Positions 1 to 5,301 of a stretch of 6,737 bases of DNA are shown here, piece by piece (positions within the stretch are counted from its first letter, which is position 1; each line of letters opens with the position of its first letter). A model generated the notes under the pieces. The model was not told the DNA's origin. It did not search any database and saw only the letters and a list, made by a program, of their open reading frames with translations. The translations under genes were made by a program, and so were the position numbers. The DNA is from Cellvibrionaceae bacterium (lineage in GTDB: Bacteria > Pseudomonadota > Gammaproteobacteria > Pseudomonadales > Cellvibrionaceae), in contig JAGKXA010000227.1 of assembly GCA_021151615.1 (NCBI GenBank), positions 1 to 6,737 on the forward strand, in the 5' to 3' direction.

Positions 1-22
1 CAAGTAATTTTTAGTGTGCGCT

Positions 23-58
23 AAAAAGCCCCGCCAGTGAAAACTCGCGGGGCTTTTT
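23..58. terminator. Bidirectional Rho-independent terminator hairpin
   Basis: A perfect 12-bp inverted repeat (AAAAAGCCCCGC at 23-34 against its complement at 47-58) closes a short loop. Inside the loop, AGT (36-38) can pair with ACT (43-45) around a GAAA tetraloop. The A-run on one side and T-run on the other let it end transcription from either strand. It lies about 230 bp beyond the tRNA-Pro terminator, so it probably serves a gene to the left of the window, or is a backstop for transcripts from this operon. Which gene it belongs to cannot be seen. Confidence 0.85.
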
Positions 59-288
59 ATTAAATTAAAAATTTATTTTTTAAAAAGATAATGCGTATGA
101 ATATTAATTTATTCAGTGTCATAAAAACTTTTCAAAAAGACATTTCAATCCAAGAGCTGCACAAAACATAAACATTAATAAAACTTGCCTCCAATAATGC
201 ACACATAGGAATTAATAGAAAACACTGAGGGAACAGAACAAAACGAACCAAATCAGAATGCCATGCAAAGCAAAGAAGCACCGAAAGC
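59..288. other. AT-rich intergenic stretch without a recognisable gene
   Basis: This stretch between two terminators is visibly AT-rich. The only open frames are short and lack a convincing ribosome binding site. One is a 26-codon frame at 91-171 on the plus strand; another is a minus-strand frame that runs through the tRNA gene. No repeat of the tRNA 3' end, no integrase gene and no insertion sequence is visible. A small RNA cannot be excluded by eye. Confidence 0.6.
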
Positions 289-314
289 AAAAAAGCCCGC
301 AAAATGCGGGCTTT
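289..314 (-). terminator. Intrinsic terminator of the tRNA-Pro transcript
   Basis: Read on the minus strand, AAAGCCCGC (314-306) pairs perfectly with GCGGGCTTT (300-292) around a five-base loop. The 3' arm runs into six consecutive T residues (294-289). It begins 18 nt after the CCA end of tRNA-Pro. A minus-strand hairpin with a 3' T-run at this distance is a standard terminator for a tRNA transcript, and also for any readthrough from the merR gene upstream. Confidence 0.85.
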
Positions 315-332
315 AATTTGAAGTTTTAAAAA

Positions 333-409
333 TGGTCGGAACGGCGGGATTTGAACCCACGACCCCCACACCCCCAGTATGGTGCGCTACCTGGCTGCGC
401 TACGCTCCG
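333..409 (-). tRNA. tRNA-Pro (anticodon GGG)
   Basis: This 77-nt gene folds into a complete cloverleaf. The acceptor stem is CGGAGCG (409-403) against CGTTCCG (343-337) with one G-U pair. The D stem is GCGC/GCGC with GG in the loop. The anticodon stem is CCATA/TGTGG around loop CTGGGGG, and the T stem GTGGG/CCCGC closes loop TTCAAAT. Discriminator A and the CCA end are encoded (336-333). The anticodon GGG is at 375-373 and reads CCC and CCU proline codons; G at position 37 is the expected target for m1G methylation. The gene has its own terminator and a candidate promoter upstream. A proline tRNA directly after the ihfA-merR pair matches the arrangement I recall from Pseudomonas. Confidence 0.97.
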
Positions 410-456
410 ATATATTTTTTACGATCCAGAATGAATCTGCACCGTGAAGGCTCGGC

Positions 457-484
457 ATAATACCTTAATTTATTGCTAATGCAA
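457..484 (-). promoter_or_regulatory. Candidate promoter for tRNA-Pro
   Basis: On the minus strand a TATTAT box (462-457, five of six bases of the -10 consensus) is followed directly by GCCGAGCC, the kind of GC-rich discriminator found at stringently controlled stable-RNA promoters. A weak -35 candidate TTGCAT (484-479) lies 16 bp upstream; TTGATT (488-483) is closer to consensus but 20 bp away. The predicted start would leave a leader of roughly 40 nt before the tRNA. A small inverted repeat, ATTGC/GCAAT (472-485), lies between the boxes. The call rests on box matches only. Confidence 0.4.
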
Positions 485-495
485 TCAAAGAATTA
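483..495 (+). promoter_or_regulatory. Perfect match to the IHF binding consensus
   Basis: The bases AATCAAAGAATTA fit WATCAANNNNTTR at every fixed position. The site overlaps the candidate -35 region of the tRNA-Pro promoter and lies about 400 bp downstream of ihfA, the gene for one IHF subunit. With this consensus about 0.2 match is expected by chance over both strands of the whole window, so one match in a 150-bp AT-rich spacer is suggestive, not proof. Binding and regulatory effect are inference. Confidence 0.35.
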
Positions 496-561
496 CAGAT
501 TTGATTAGCTGAGATTATGCAGCAGTCAATTCGAATAAATTCACATCAACCGCCCAAAGCT

Positions 562-921
562 TTATTTAATTTTAAGCAGGTCGAGTAAGTGTTCAAGGTC
601 ATCGATCATTCGCACAACCAATTGATTCAACTGGCCTGTATCAGCTTGATTGGTGTCACTGGTCATTTGCAAGCGAGCACCACCGATAGTAAACCCTTGA
701 TCGTATAAAAGACTGCGGATTTGACGAATCGTCAATACATCCTGACGCTGATAATAGCGACGATTACCACGGCGCTTTACCGGATTTAACTGCGGAAACT
801 CCTGCTCCCAATAACGCAATACATGAGGTTTGACAGCGCATAACTCACTGACCTCACCAATAGTGAAATAGCGTTTTCCTGGAATTACGGGAAGTTCGTC
901 GTTATGACTCGGTTCCAACAT
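562..921 (-). CDS. Short MerR-family transcriptional regulator next to ihfA
   Basis: This 119-residue protein has a MerR-type winged helix-turn-helix at its N-terminus. Residues 18-42 (YFTIGEVSELCAVKPHVLRY onward) form the helix-turn-helix, and the R-R-G-N-R-R-Y-Y segment at 50-57 forms the wing. A second helical part follows at about 60-85. Residues 86-119 look like a dimerisation helix, and no effector-binding domain follows. The only cysteine is Cys28 inside the DNA-binding region, so a thiol metal sensor of the MerR or CueR type is unlikely. The ATG at 921 lies inside ihfA, so the first six codons overlap the end of that gene; the only Shine-Dalgarno-like triplet is GAG nine bases upstream. 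This arrangement favours translational coupling to IHF alpha. The same short protein accompanies ihfA in Pseudomonas as I recall it. Its targets and signal are unknown. Confidence 0.9.
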   Translation of the reverse strand: MLEPSHNDELPVIPGKRYFTIGEVSELCAVKPHVLRYWEQEFPQLNPVKRRGNRRYYQRQDVLTIRQIRSLLYDQGFTIGGARLQMTSDTNQADTGQLNQLVVRMIDDLEHLLDLLKIK

Positions 922-1210
922 AAGCTTCTACTCGTGCCTTAAGTTTTTGTCCTGGGCGAAAAGTAACCACGCGACGGGCGCTAATAGGAATTTCCTCTCC
1001 CGTCTTGGGGTTCCGACCTGGACGCTGGCTTTTATCACGTAACTCAAAGTTACCAAAGCCAGACAATTTAACCTGTTCGTTATTTTCCAAAGCATGGCGA
1101 ATCTCTTCAAAAAAGAGTTCCACCAACTCTTTCGCTTCACGCTTATTGAGGCCGAGATCCTCATAAAGTTTCTCGGCCAAGTCTGCTTTGGTCAGAGCAC
1201 CGTCCGACAT
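902..1210 (-). CDS. ihfA: Integration host factor subunit alpha
   Basis: This 102-residue protein is the alpha subunit of IHF, the heterodimeric nucleoid protein that bends DNA sharply in replication, recombination and sigma-54 transcription. The N-terminal helices (residues 6-46) form the dimer core. KLSGFGNFELRDK (48-60) leads into the beta arm, and RPGRNPKTG (63-71) carries the proline (Pro68, equivalent to Pro65 of E. coli by alignment) that intercalates into the minor groove. The end of the arm and the C-terminus continue as RRVVTFRPGQKLK, typical of the family. The ATG at 1210 is preceded by AGGGA nine bases upstream. The gene follows pheT after 12 bp, as in many gammaproteobacteria, and overlaps the MerR gene by 20 bp. 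The partner gene ihfB is not in this window. Confidence 0.98.
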   Translation of the reverse strand: MSDGALTKADLAEKLYEDLGLNKREAKELVELFFEEIRHALENNEQVKLSGFGNFELRDKSQRPGRNPKTGEEIPISARRVVTFRPGQKLKARVEAYVGTES

Positions 1211-1219
1211 AGTTATTAT

Positions 1220-1224
1220 TCCCT
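1220..1224 (-). promoter_or_regulatory. ihfA ribosome binding site overlapping the pheT stop
   Basis: The AGGGA of the ihfA Shine-Dalgarno shares bases with the TAG stop codon of pheT (1225-1223), and the ihfA ATG lies nine bases further on. A ribosome ending pheT therefore sits on the ihfA binding site, which favours reinitiation or coupling. Confidence 0.7.
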
Positions 1225-3592
1225 ATCTGAGGGTGGCAGAAAAATGCACCCCCAGATACTGAACAATCGAGTCTATGGAGGCGTTGATCTCATCTTCATT
1301 AAGAGTGCGTGAAGGATGCTGAAAGGTCAACCCCATTGCGACACTTTTTCTATGTGGATCAATGCCTTTGCCCGTATACACGTCAAAGACCTTTAAGTCT
1401 GTGAGGTGCTCACCAGCCTGACTTCTTACCGCCGTCAAGAGCTTGTCAGCTGCTACATTACGATCTACCAACAACGCCAGGTCACGACGAACCTCCGGGA
1501 ATTTGGATAACGCATTAAACGACGGAATACGAGCATCCAACAGGGCCGACAATAGCACCTCAAACACATAGGCAGTTTGAGGGATACCCAATTGCTGCTG
1601 CAGGCTAGGATGTAAAGCTCCAATCACCCCTTGCCGCTCGCCATTGCGATAAATACCTGCGGTTTGGCCTGGATGCAATGCGGGATTGCTATCAGGCGCA
1701 AAACTGAACGCTGACTCATCACCTGATAGCGCCAGCAGCGACTCCAGATCACCCTTAAGGTCAAAGAAGTCCACCGTTTCTGCAACATTAGCCCAGGATT
1801 CAGGATTACGACTACCGTAGATCAAACCTGCCAACATTGGCTCCTGCTTCAAACCATTTGGCTCAGGCACAAAGCGCAAGCCGGATTCAAACAAACGCAC
1901 CCGGTTTTGCTGGCGATTCAAATTATGGCGCAACACGCTCACTAAACCGGGAATCAGACTGGTACGCATGGCAGCCATATCCGCACTAATTGGATTGCGC
2001 AGAATGACCGGTTCAACCTTGGGATCAAATAAAGCGGACAACTTTGGTTCGATAAAGCTGTAAGTGATTGCTTCCTGGTAGCCCCGCGCAATTAATTGCT
2101 TACGCAATGCTGGTAGGCCCATTTTTGCCTCTGGATGAGGCTCAATATCCAATGGCGCCGCGAGGCTACGTGTTGGCAAGCGGTTATAACCGTACACACG
2201 CGCAAGCTCTTCCAGCAAATCCGCTTCAATAGAAATATCAAAGCGATAGCTGGGCACCGCAAATGTCCATCCAGCTACAGATTGGGAAACGAGCTTCAAA
2301 CCAAGACGAGACAGGATATCCACCACCTCATCATCAGCCATTTCCAAGCTCAAACCGCTGATAATACGCGCTTTACGTAGAGTGACTTCACGCTCTTGTG
2401 GCAGTTGATCATTACTGACATGCACCAATGGGCCCACATCACCACCAACAATCTCCAGTAACAGTTGTGTTGCACGTTCAATGGCTTCAACTTGCAAATT
2501 GTAATCAACACCACGCTCAAAACGATGAGAAGAATCTGTGTGCAGACCATAAGAACGCGCACGACCAGCAATTGCCAGCGGATTAAAGAAGGCACTTTCA
2601 AGGAAAATATCACGTGTGCTGGCCGACACAGCACTAGCCTTTCCGCCCATAACACCGGCGATAGCAAGCACCTCTTGTTCATCGGCGATAACCATAGTAT
2701 CGGCATTAAGCTTCACATCCTGATCATCCAGTAACACCAGGGATTCGTCCTGATGCGCCAATCGCACATGAATTGAGCCATTTAAAGTGGAAAAATCAAA
2801 CGCGTGCATTGGTTGACCCAGTTCAAGCAGCACATAATTGGTAACATCCACCACCGCATCAACGCTGCGCAAGCCGGAACGCACCAACTTGTCTTGAAGC
2901 CACGCAGGGCTTGGGCGAGTAATATCGATATTGCGAATGACGCGTCCCACGTAACGACTACAGGCATGACCTGCTTCCAGGTGAACCGGGAAGCTATCTG
3001 TGATCGTTGCAGCTACCGGGGAAATCGCAGGTGCGGCAACTGGCGCGCGATTTAACACACCCACTTCACGCGCAATCCCCTTCACACTTAAGCAATCGCT
3101 GCGGTTGGGCGTTAAATCCACCTCGATTAGCTTGTCATTCAGATTGAGGTAATCGCGCAGATTTGCACCAACCGGAGCATCTGCAGGCAACTCCCACACC
3201 CCCGAGTCGTCATCTCCCGCTTTTAATTCGGTTTGGCCACAAAGCATGCCAAACGACTCAACACCGCGCAGCTTTGCTTTCTTGATATCAAACTCGGGCA
3301 ACTTTGCACCGATAGTCGCAAATGGAATTTTGATGCCAACACGCGCATTGGGCGCACCGCACACTACCTGGGACAGACCTTCAAGGCCGGCCACCTGACA
3401 CACACGTAATTTGTCGGCATCTGGATGTTGTTCGCATCCAACAATCTCGCCAACAATTACGCCACTGAAGTCGCCCGCCACGGATTCAACGGCATCCACT
3501 TCCAAACCGGCCATTGTTAATTGTGCGACCAACTCATCGGTACTTATCTCAGGGTTAACCCATTCACGCAACCAGGATTCACTGATTTTCAT
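1223..3592 (-). CDS. pheT: Phenylalanyl-tRNA synthetase beta subunit
   Basis: This 789-residue protein is the beta subunit of the cytoplasmic alpha2-beta2 enzyme that charges tRNA-Phe. Its length matches the bacterial family (about 795). Domains in order are an N-terminal segment, an EMAP-like tRNA-binding OB domain at about 39-148 with HPDADKLRVCQV at 56-67, the B3/4 domain containing the editing site at about 210-385, the B5 domain at about 400-475, the catalytic-like core at about 480-690, and the anticodon-binding FDX-ACB domain from about 695 to the end. No domain is missing. The ATG at 3592 gives the usual MKISESWLREWV start. Only a weak GAGA motif lies seven bases upstream, immediately after the REP-like doublet that fills the pheS-pheT spacer. 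Reduced independent initiation or dependence on upstream translation is possible but is inference. Confidence 0.98.
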   Translation of the reverse strand: MKISESWLREWVNPEISTDELVAQLTMAGLEVDAVESVAGDFSGVIVGEIVGCEQHPDADKLRVCQVAGLEGLSQVVCGAPNARVGIKIPFATIGAKLPEFDIKKAKLRGVESFGMLCGQTELKAGDDDSGVWELPADAPVGANLRDYLNLNDKLIEVDLTPNRSDCLSVKGIAREVGVLNRAPVAAPAISPVAATITDSFPVHLEAGHACSRYVGRVIRNIDITRPSPAWLQDKLVRSGLRSVDAVVDVTNYVLLELGQPMHAFDFSTLNGSIHVRLAHQDESLVLLDDQDVKLNADTMVIADEQEVLAIAGVMGGKASAVSASTRDIFLESAFFNPLAIAGRARSYGLHTDSSHRFERGVDYNLQVEAIERATQLLLEIVGGDVGPLVHVSNDQLPQEREVTLRKARIISGLSLEMADDEVVDILSRLGLKLVSQSVAGWTFAVPSYRFDISIEADLLEELARVYGYNRLPTRSLAAPLDIEPHPEAKMGLPALRKQLIARGYQEAITYSFIEPKLSALFDPKVEPVILRNPISADMAAMRTSLIPGLVSVLRHNLNRQQNRVRLFESGLRFVPEPNGLKQEPMLAGLIYGSRNPESWANVAETVDFFDLKGDLESLLALSGDESAFSFAPDSNPALHPGQTAGIYRNGERQGVIGALHPSLQQQLGIPQTAYVFEVLLSALLDARIPSFNALSKFPEVRRDLALLVDRNVAADKLLTAVRSQAGEHLTDLKVFDVYTGKGIDPHRKSVAMGLTFQHPSRTLNEDEINASIDSIVQYLGVHFSATLR

Positions 3593-3604
3593 ATTCTTGT
3601 CTCT

Positions 3605-3636
3605 GTAGCCCGCATGGAGTGCAACGCAATGCGGGA
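3605..3636 (+). repeat. REP-like palindromic element, copy A
   Basis: This 32-bp element begins GTAGCCCG and ends ATGCGGGA. Its arms CCCGCAT (3609-3615) and ATGCGGG (3629-3635) form a perfect 7-bp stem around a 13-base loop. It matches copy B (3660-3692, opposite strand) at 27 of 32 positions with a one-base indel. The GTAG head followed by an imperfect GC-rich palindrome is typical of REP sequences mobilised by REP-associated tyrosine transposases. No such transposase gene is in the window. It ends 12 bp before the pheT start codon. Confidence 0.75.
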
Positions 3637-3659
3637 CTGAAATCTGCTTAAACTTTTAT

Positions 3660-3692
3660 TCCCGCATTTCGCTTCGCTGCATGACGGGCTAC
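3660..3692 (-). repeat. REP-like palindromic element, copy B
   Basis: On the minus strand this 33-bp element also starts GTAGCCCG and ends ATGCGGGA. Its internal stem pairs CCCGCAT (plus strand 3661-3667) with ATGACGGG (3681-3688) through one bulged base. The centre contains AGCGAAGCGA, a form common in GTAG-type REP sequences. It lies 14 bp after the pheS stop codon. Confidence 0.72.
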
Positions 3693-3706
3693 GATCAAAC
3701 TTAACG

Positions 3707-4720
3707 CTAAAATTGTTTTAGGAAGCGCAAATCATTTTCAAAAAACAGGCGCAAATCGTTAACGCCATAACGCAACATTGCAAGGCGCTCTACCCCCATA
3801 CCAAAAGCAAAACCGGTAAAGGTTTCCGGGTCTACGCCACTGGATTTAAATACTTCCGGATGCACCATGCCGCAACCGCCAACTTCCAACCAACCCGAGT
3901 TTTTACACATACGACAGCCCTTGCCGCGACACTGGGTGCATTGAATATCCATCTCTGCTGATGGTTCGGTAAATGGGAAATACGAAGGACGGAAACGCAC
4001 TGGAACATCGGCCTCGAAAAACGCTTTCAGGAATTGATCCATGGTGCCTTTCAAATCAGCGAAGCTGATATTTTTATCAACCACCAAGCCTTCAACCTGA
4101 TGGAACATCGGCGAGTGAGTTACGTCAGAATCACAGCGATAAACACGGCCCGGACAAATCACACGAATCGGAGGCTGTTTATTTTCCATAGTGCGCACTT
4201 GCACAGGCGATGTGTGCGTACGCAACACATGAGTGTCATCAACATAAAAGGTATCGTGCATTGCACGCGCCGGATGATGCGATGGAATATTGAGCGCTTC
4301 AAAATTATGATAGTCGTCCTCAATCTCCGGGCCGACCTCAACGCTATAGCCCACAGCAGCAAAAATTTCTTCAATACGCTGCAAGGTACGTGTCACCGGG
4401 TGTAAACCACCGGTATGCTGGCCGCGGCCAGGCAAGGTTACATCAATCACTTCACTGGCAAGTTTTGCATCAATCGCGGCTTGCTCGAGTGATTGCTTAC
4501 GCAAATTCAACGCCTCCTGCACTGCATCTTTTGCTTTATTAATTTCCGCACCCGCTGCCGGACGCTCCTCGGGCGACAACTTACCCAAAGTCTTCATCAG
4601 AGCAGTAATACTGCCGTTTTTGCCGAGATAATCCACGCGGACTGAATCCAGCACCGCCAGATCTTGAGCTTCGTTAACCAATTTGAGCGCTTCTTGCGTA
4701 AGCGCAGCGAGATTTTCCAT
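3707..4720 (-). CDS. pheS: Phenylalanyl-tRNA synthetase alpha subunit
   Basis: This 337-residue protein is the catalytic alpha subunit of the alpha2-beta2 synthetase that activates phenylalanine and transfers it to tRNA-Phe. An N-terminal coiled coil (about 1-90) binds tRNA. The class II catalytic core follows, with motif 2 around PGRVYRCDSDVTHSPMFHQ (190-208), the cysteine-rich segment C261-xx-C264 to C272 with GWLEVGGCGMVHPEVF, and motif 3 in GMGVERLAML (307-316). Ala305 aligns with the E. coli Ala294 that shapes the phenylalanine pocket. I chose the ATG at 4720, which gives the family-typical MENL start with GGA seven bases upstream. An in-frame TTG at 4732 would add four residues but lacks an upstream ribosome binding site. 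The gene lies behind a structured leader with a terminator and in front of the REP-like doublet. Confidence 0.97.
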   Translation of the reverse strand: MENLAALTQEALKLVNEAQDLAVLDSVRVDYLGKNGSITALMKTLGKLSPEERPAAGAEINKAKDAVQEALNLRKQSLEQAAIDAKLASEVIDVTLPGRGQHTGGLHPVTRTLQRIEEIFAAVGYSVEVGPEIEDDYHNFEALNIPSHHPARAMHDTFYVDDTHVLRTHTSPVQVRTMENKQPPIRVICPGRVYRCDSDVTHSPMFHQVEGLVVDKNISFADLKGTMDQFLKAFFEADVPVRFRPSYFPFTEPSAEMDIQCTQCRGKGCRMCKNSGWLEVGGCGMVHPEVFKSSGVDPETFTGFAFGMGVERLAMLRYGVNDLRLFFENDLRFLKQF

Positions 4721-4727
4721 CTGCTTA

Positions 4728-4730
4728 TCC
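4728..4730 (-). promoter_or_regulatory. pheS ribosome binding site that decides the start
   Basis: GGA at 4730-4728 lies seven bases upstream of the ATG at 4720, in the context TTGGATAAGCAGATG. It overlaps the alternative TTG codon, which itself has only AT-rich sequence upstream. This favours the ATG. Confidence 0.6.
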
Positions 4731-4760
4731 AATTAAATTCGATATGAATTAAAAATACAT

Positions 4761-4862
4761 TCAGGTGCATGCGGCGCTATCGATAAAAACCACCATAAAT
4801 CGATAGAAAAATCGCCATAAAAAAAGGGAGGAACCAAAGCCCCTCCCCTTCATCGCGTTCAC
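4761..4862 (-). CDS. Possible Phe-rich leader peptide upstream of pheS
   Basis: A 33-codon frame opens with GTG at 4862, preceded by AAGGG five bases upstream, and ends at TGA 4763-4761. It encodes six phenylalanines (9, 14, 18, 19, 22, 26), four of them in F-L-W-R-F-F-Y-R-F. E. coli has a 14-residue Phe-rich leader, PheM, at the same place that controls pheST attenuation. Against this, the intrinsic terminator lies within the frame instead of after it, the start is GTG, and the T-rich DNA gives Phe codons in more than one frame: a TTG-started frame from 4837 is also Phe-rich. It may be a leader, a relic or a coincidence. Confidence 0.3.
   Translation of the reverse strand: MNAMKGRGFGSSLFLWRFFYRFMVVFIDSAACT
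4773..4816 (-). other. Inverted repeat in the pheS leader
   Basis: A perfect 8-bp inverted repeat, CTATCGAT (4777-4784) and ATCGATAG (4799-4806), encloses 14 bases. GGCG (4773-4776) and CGCC (4813-4816) extend it outward past a six-base bulge. In the minus-strand RNA it is a stem-loop just downstream of the terminator T-run. No T-run follows it, so it is not itself a terminator. A protein-binding site or an mRNA 5' stabilising structure is possible. Confidence 0.45.
4819..4850 (-). terminator. Intrinsic terminator or attenuator between rplT and pheS
   Basis: On the minus strand GGGAGG (4847-4842) pairs with CCTCCC (4831-4826) around a ten-base loop, extended by AA/TT past one bulged G. Seven T residues follow (4825-4819). 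It begins 48 nt after the rplT stop and ends about 100 nt before pheS, the position of the pheST attenuator in E. coli. It should end some or all transcripts arriving from infC-rpmI-rplT. Full termination would require a separate pheS promoter, and I could not identify a convincing one, so partial termination seems more likely. Confidence 0.75.
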
Positions 4863-4884
4863 AAAAACCCTTGCGGGCTTTCGG
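4834..4884 (-). promoter_or_regulatory. Possible antiterminator pairing upstream of pheS
   Basis: In minus-strand RNA, CCGAAAGCCC (4884-4875) can pair with GGGCUUUGG (4842-4834), giving nine pairs with one bulged G. The second segment forms most of the terminator loop and the last base of its 5' arm, so the two folds should exclude each other. AAAGCCC (4881-4875) can instead pair locally with GGGUUUU (4870-4864) around a GCAA loop, which would free the terminator. The three competing pairings resemble an attenuator. The rplT stop codon lies only 11 bases upstream of the first segment, so terminating ribosomes could influence the choice. Confidence 0.4.
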
Positions 4885-4895
4885 TTGTTGGACGA

Positions 4896-5255
4896 TTAAG
4901 CAGCCAGAGCTGATTTAGCCTTCGCAACAACAGCAGCAAAAGCTGCTTTGTCATATACCGCCAAGTCAGCCAGTACACGACGATCCAGAACGATGCTCGC
5001 CTTCTTCAAGCCAGCAATCAATTGGCTGTAAGTCAAACCTTCAGCGCGCGATTGGGCATTGATACGAGTAATCCACAGAGCGCGGAAATTACGCTTTTTA
5101 ACGCGACGATCGCGGTAAGCATATTGACCGGCTTTGATAACCGCTTGTTTAGCAACACGGAATGTACGCGAACGTGCACCGTAGTAACCTTTAGCAGCTT
5201 TTAAAACTTTCTTGTGACGACGACGCGCCTCTACACCACGCTTAACACGGGCCAT
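4896..5255 (-). CDS. rplT: 50S ribosomal protein L20
   Basis: This 119-residue, strongly basic protein binds 23S rRNA domain II early in large-subunit assembly. Its length matches the family (118 in E. coli). The N-terminal half (MARVKRGVEARRRHKKVLKA onward, to about residue 60) is the long basic RNA-binding extension. YYGARSRTFR at 24-33 and RRVKKRNFRALWITRINA at 50-67 are typical, and the globular part follows. The ATG at 5255 has GAGGA seven bases upstream, the strongest ribosome binding site seen in the cluster. In E. coli L20 also represses translation of rpmI and rplT by binding its own mRNA; whether that holds here cannot be seen directly. The gene follows rpmI after 35 bp and ends before the pheS leader terminator. 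Confidence 0.98.
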   Translation of the reverse strand: MARVKRGVEARRRHKKVLKAAKGYYGARSRTFRVAKQAVIKAGQYAYRDRRVKKRNFRALWITRINAQSRAEGLTYSQLIAGLKKASIVLDRRVLADLAVYDKAAFAAVVAKAKSALAA

Positions 5256-5279
5256 AATTCAATCCTCTACAAAATTCTC

Positions 5280-5301
5280 AAAAAGCGCTATTAAATAGCA
5301 C
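5280..5301 (-). terminator. Weak terminator-like hairpin at the end of rpmI
   Basis: Minus-strand GTGCTA (5301-5296) pairs with TAGCGC (5290-5285), with one G-U pair, around the five-base loop TTTAA; five T residues follow (5284-5280). The rpmI stop codon TAA (5293-5291) lies in the loop. The stem is short, and a ribosome ending rpmI would open it, so it should not stop transcription under normal translation. Confidence 0.3.

Larger units (their letters stand above)
3605..3692. repeat. Inverted REP doublet (REPIN-like) between pheS and pheT
   Basis: Copies A and B face each other across a 23-bp spacer (3637-3659). GTAGCCCG (3605-3612) is exactly complementary to CGGGCTAC (3685-3692), and ATGCGGGA (3629-3636) to TCCCGCAT (3660-3667). 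Most of the intervening bases pair too, so the transcript can fold either as two separate hairpins or as one long stem-loop. The element takes up most of the 114-bp pheS-pheT gap, which is only about 14 bp in E. coli as I recall. It should lie inside the pheST mRNA and could affect mRNA stability or the relative yield of the two subunits, which are needed in equal amounts. There is no T-run that would make it a terminator. Confidence 0.75.

Noticed and set aside
23..58. The first hairpin as another REP copy
   Set aside because: Although GC-rich and palindromic, it lacks the GTAG head and has A and T runs on either side, which fits a bidirectional terminator.
91..171. 26-codon plus-strand frame starting ATGCGTATG
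   Set aside because: It has no Shine-Dalgarno sequence and lies in an AT-rich stretch; nothing distinguishes it from chance.
132..371. 79-codon minus-strand frame left of the tRNA
   Set aside because: It begins inside the tRNA-Pro gene and reads through its terminator; there is no ribosome binding site and no recognisable protein family.
289..409. tRNA-Pro as an integration site for a mobile element
   Set aside because: No integrase gene and no repeated copy of the tRNA 3' end are visible in the 1-332 flank; an element further left cannot be judged.
3605..3692. The pheS-pheT doublet as an intrinsic terminator
   Set aside because: Neither strand has a T-run immediately after the stem, and termination here would separate two subunits needed together.
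4034..4405. 123-codon plus-strand frame opposite pheS
   Set aside because: It is a shadow of the pheS coding strand; the protein has no recognisable features and pheS is unambiguous.
4721..4732. TTG start for pheS adding four residues
   Set aside because: The TTG lacks an upstream ribosome binding site and overlaps the GGA that serves the family-typical ATG at 4720.
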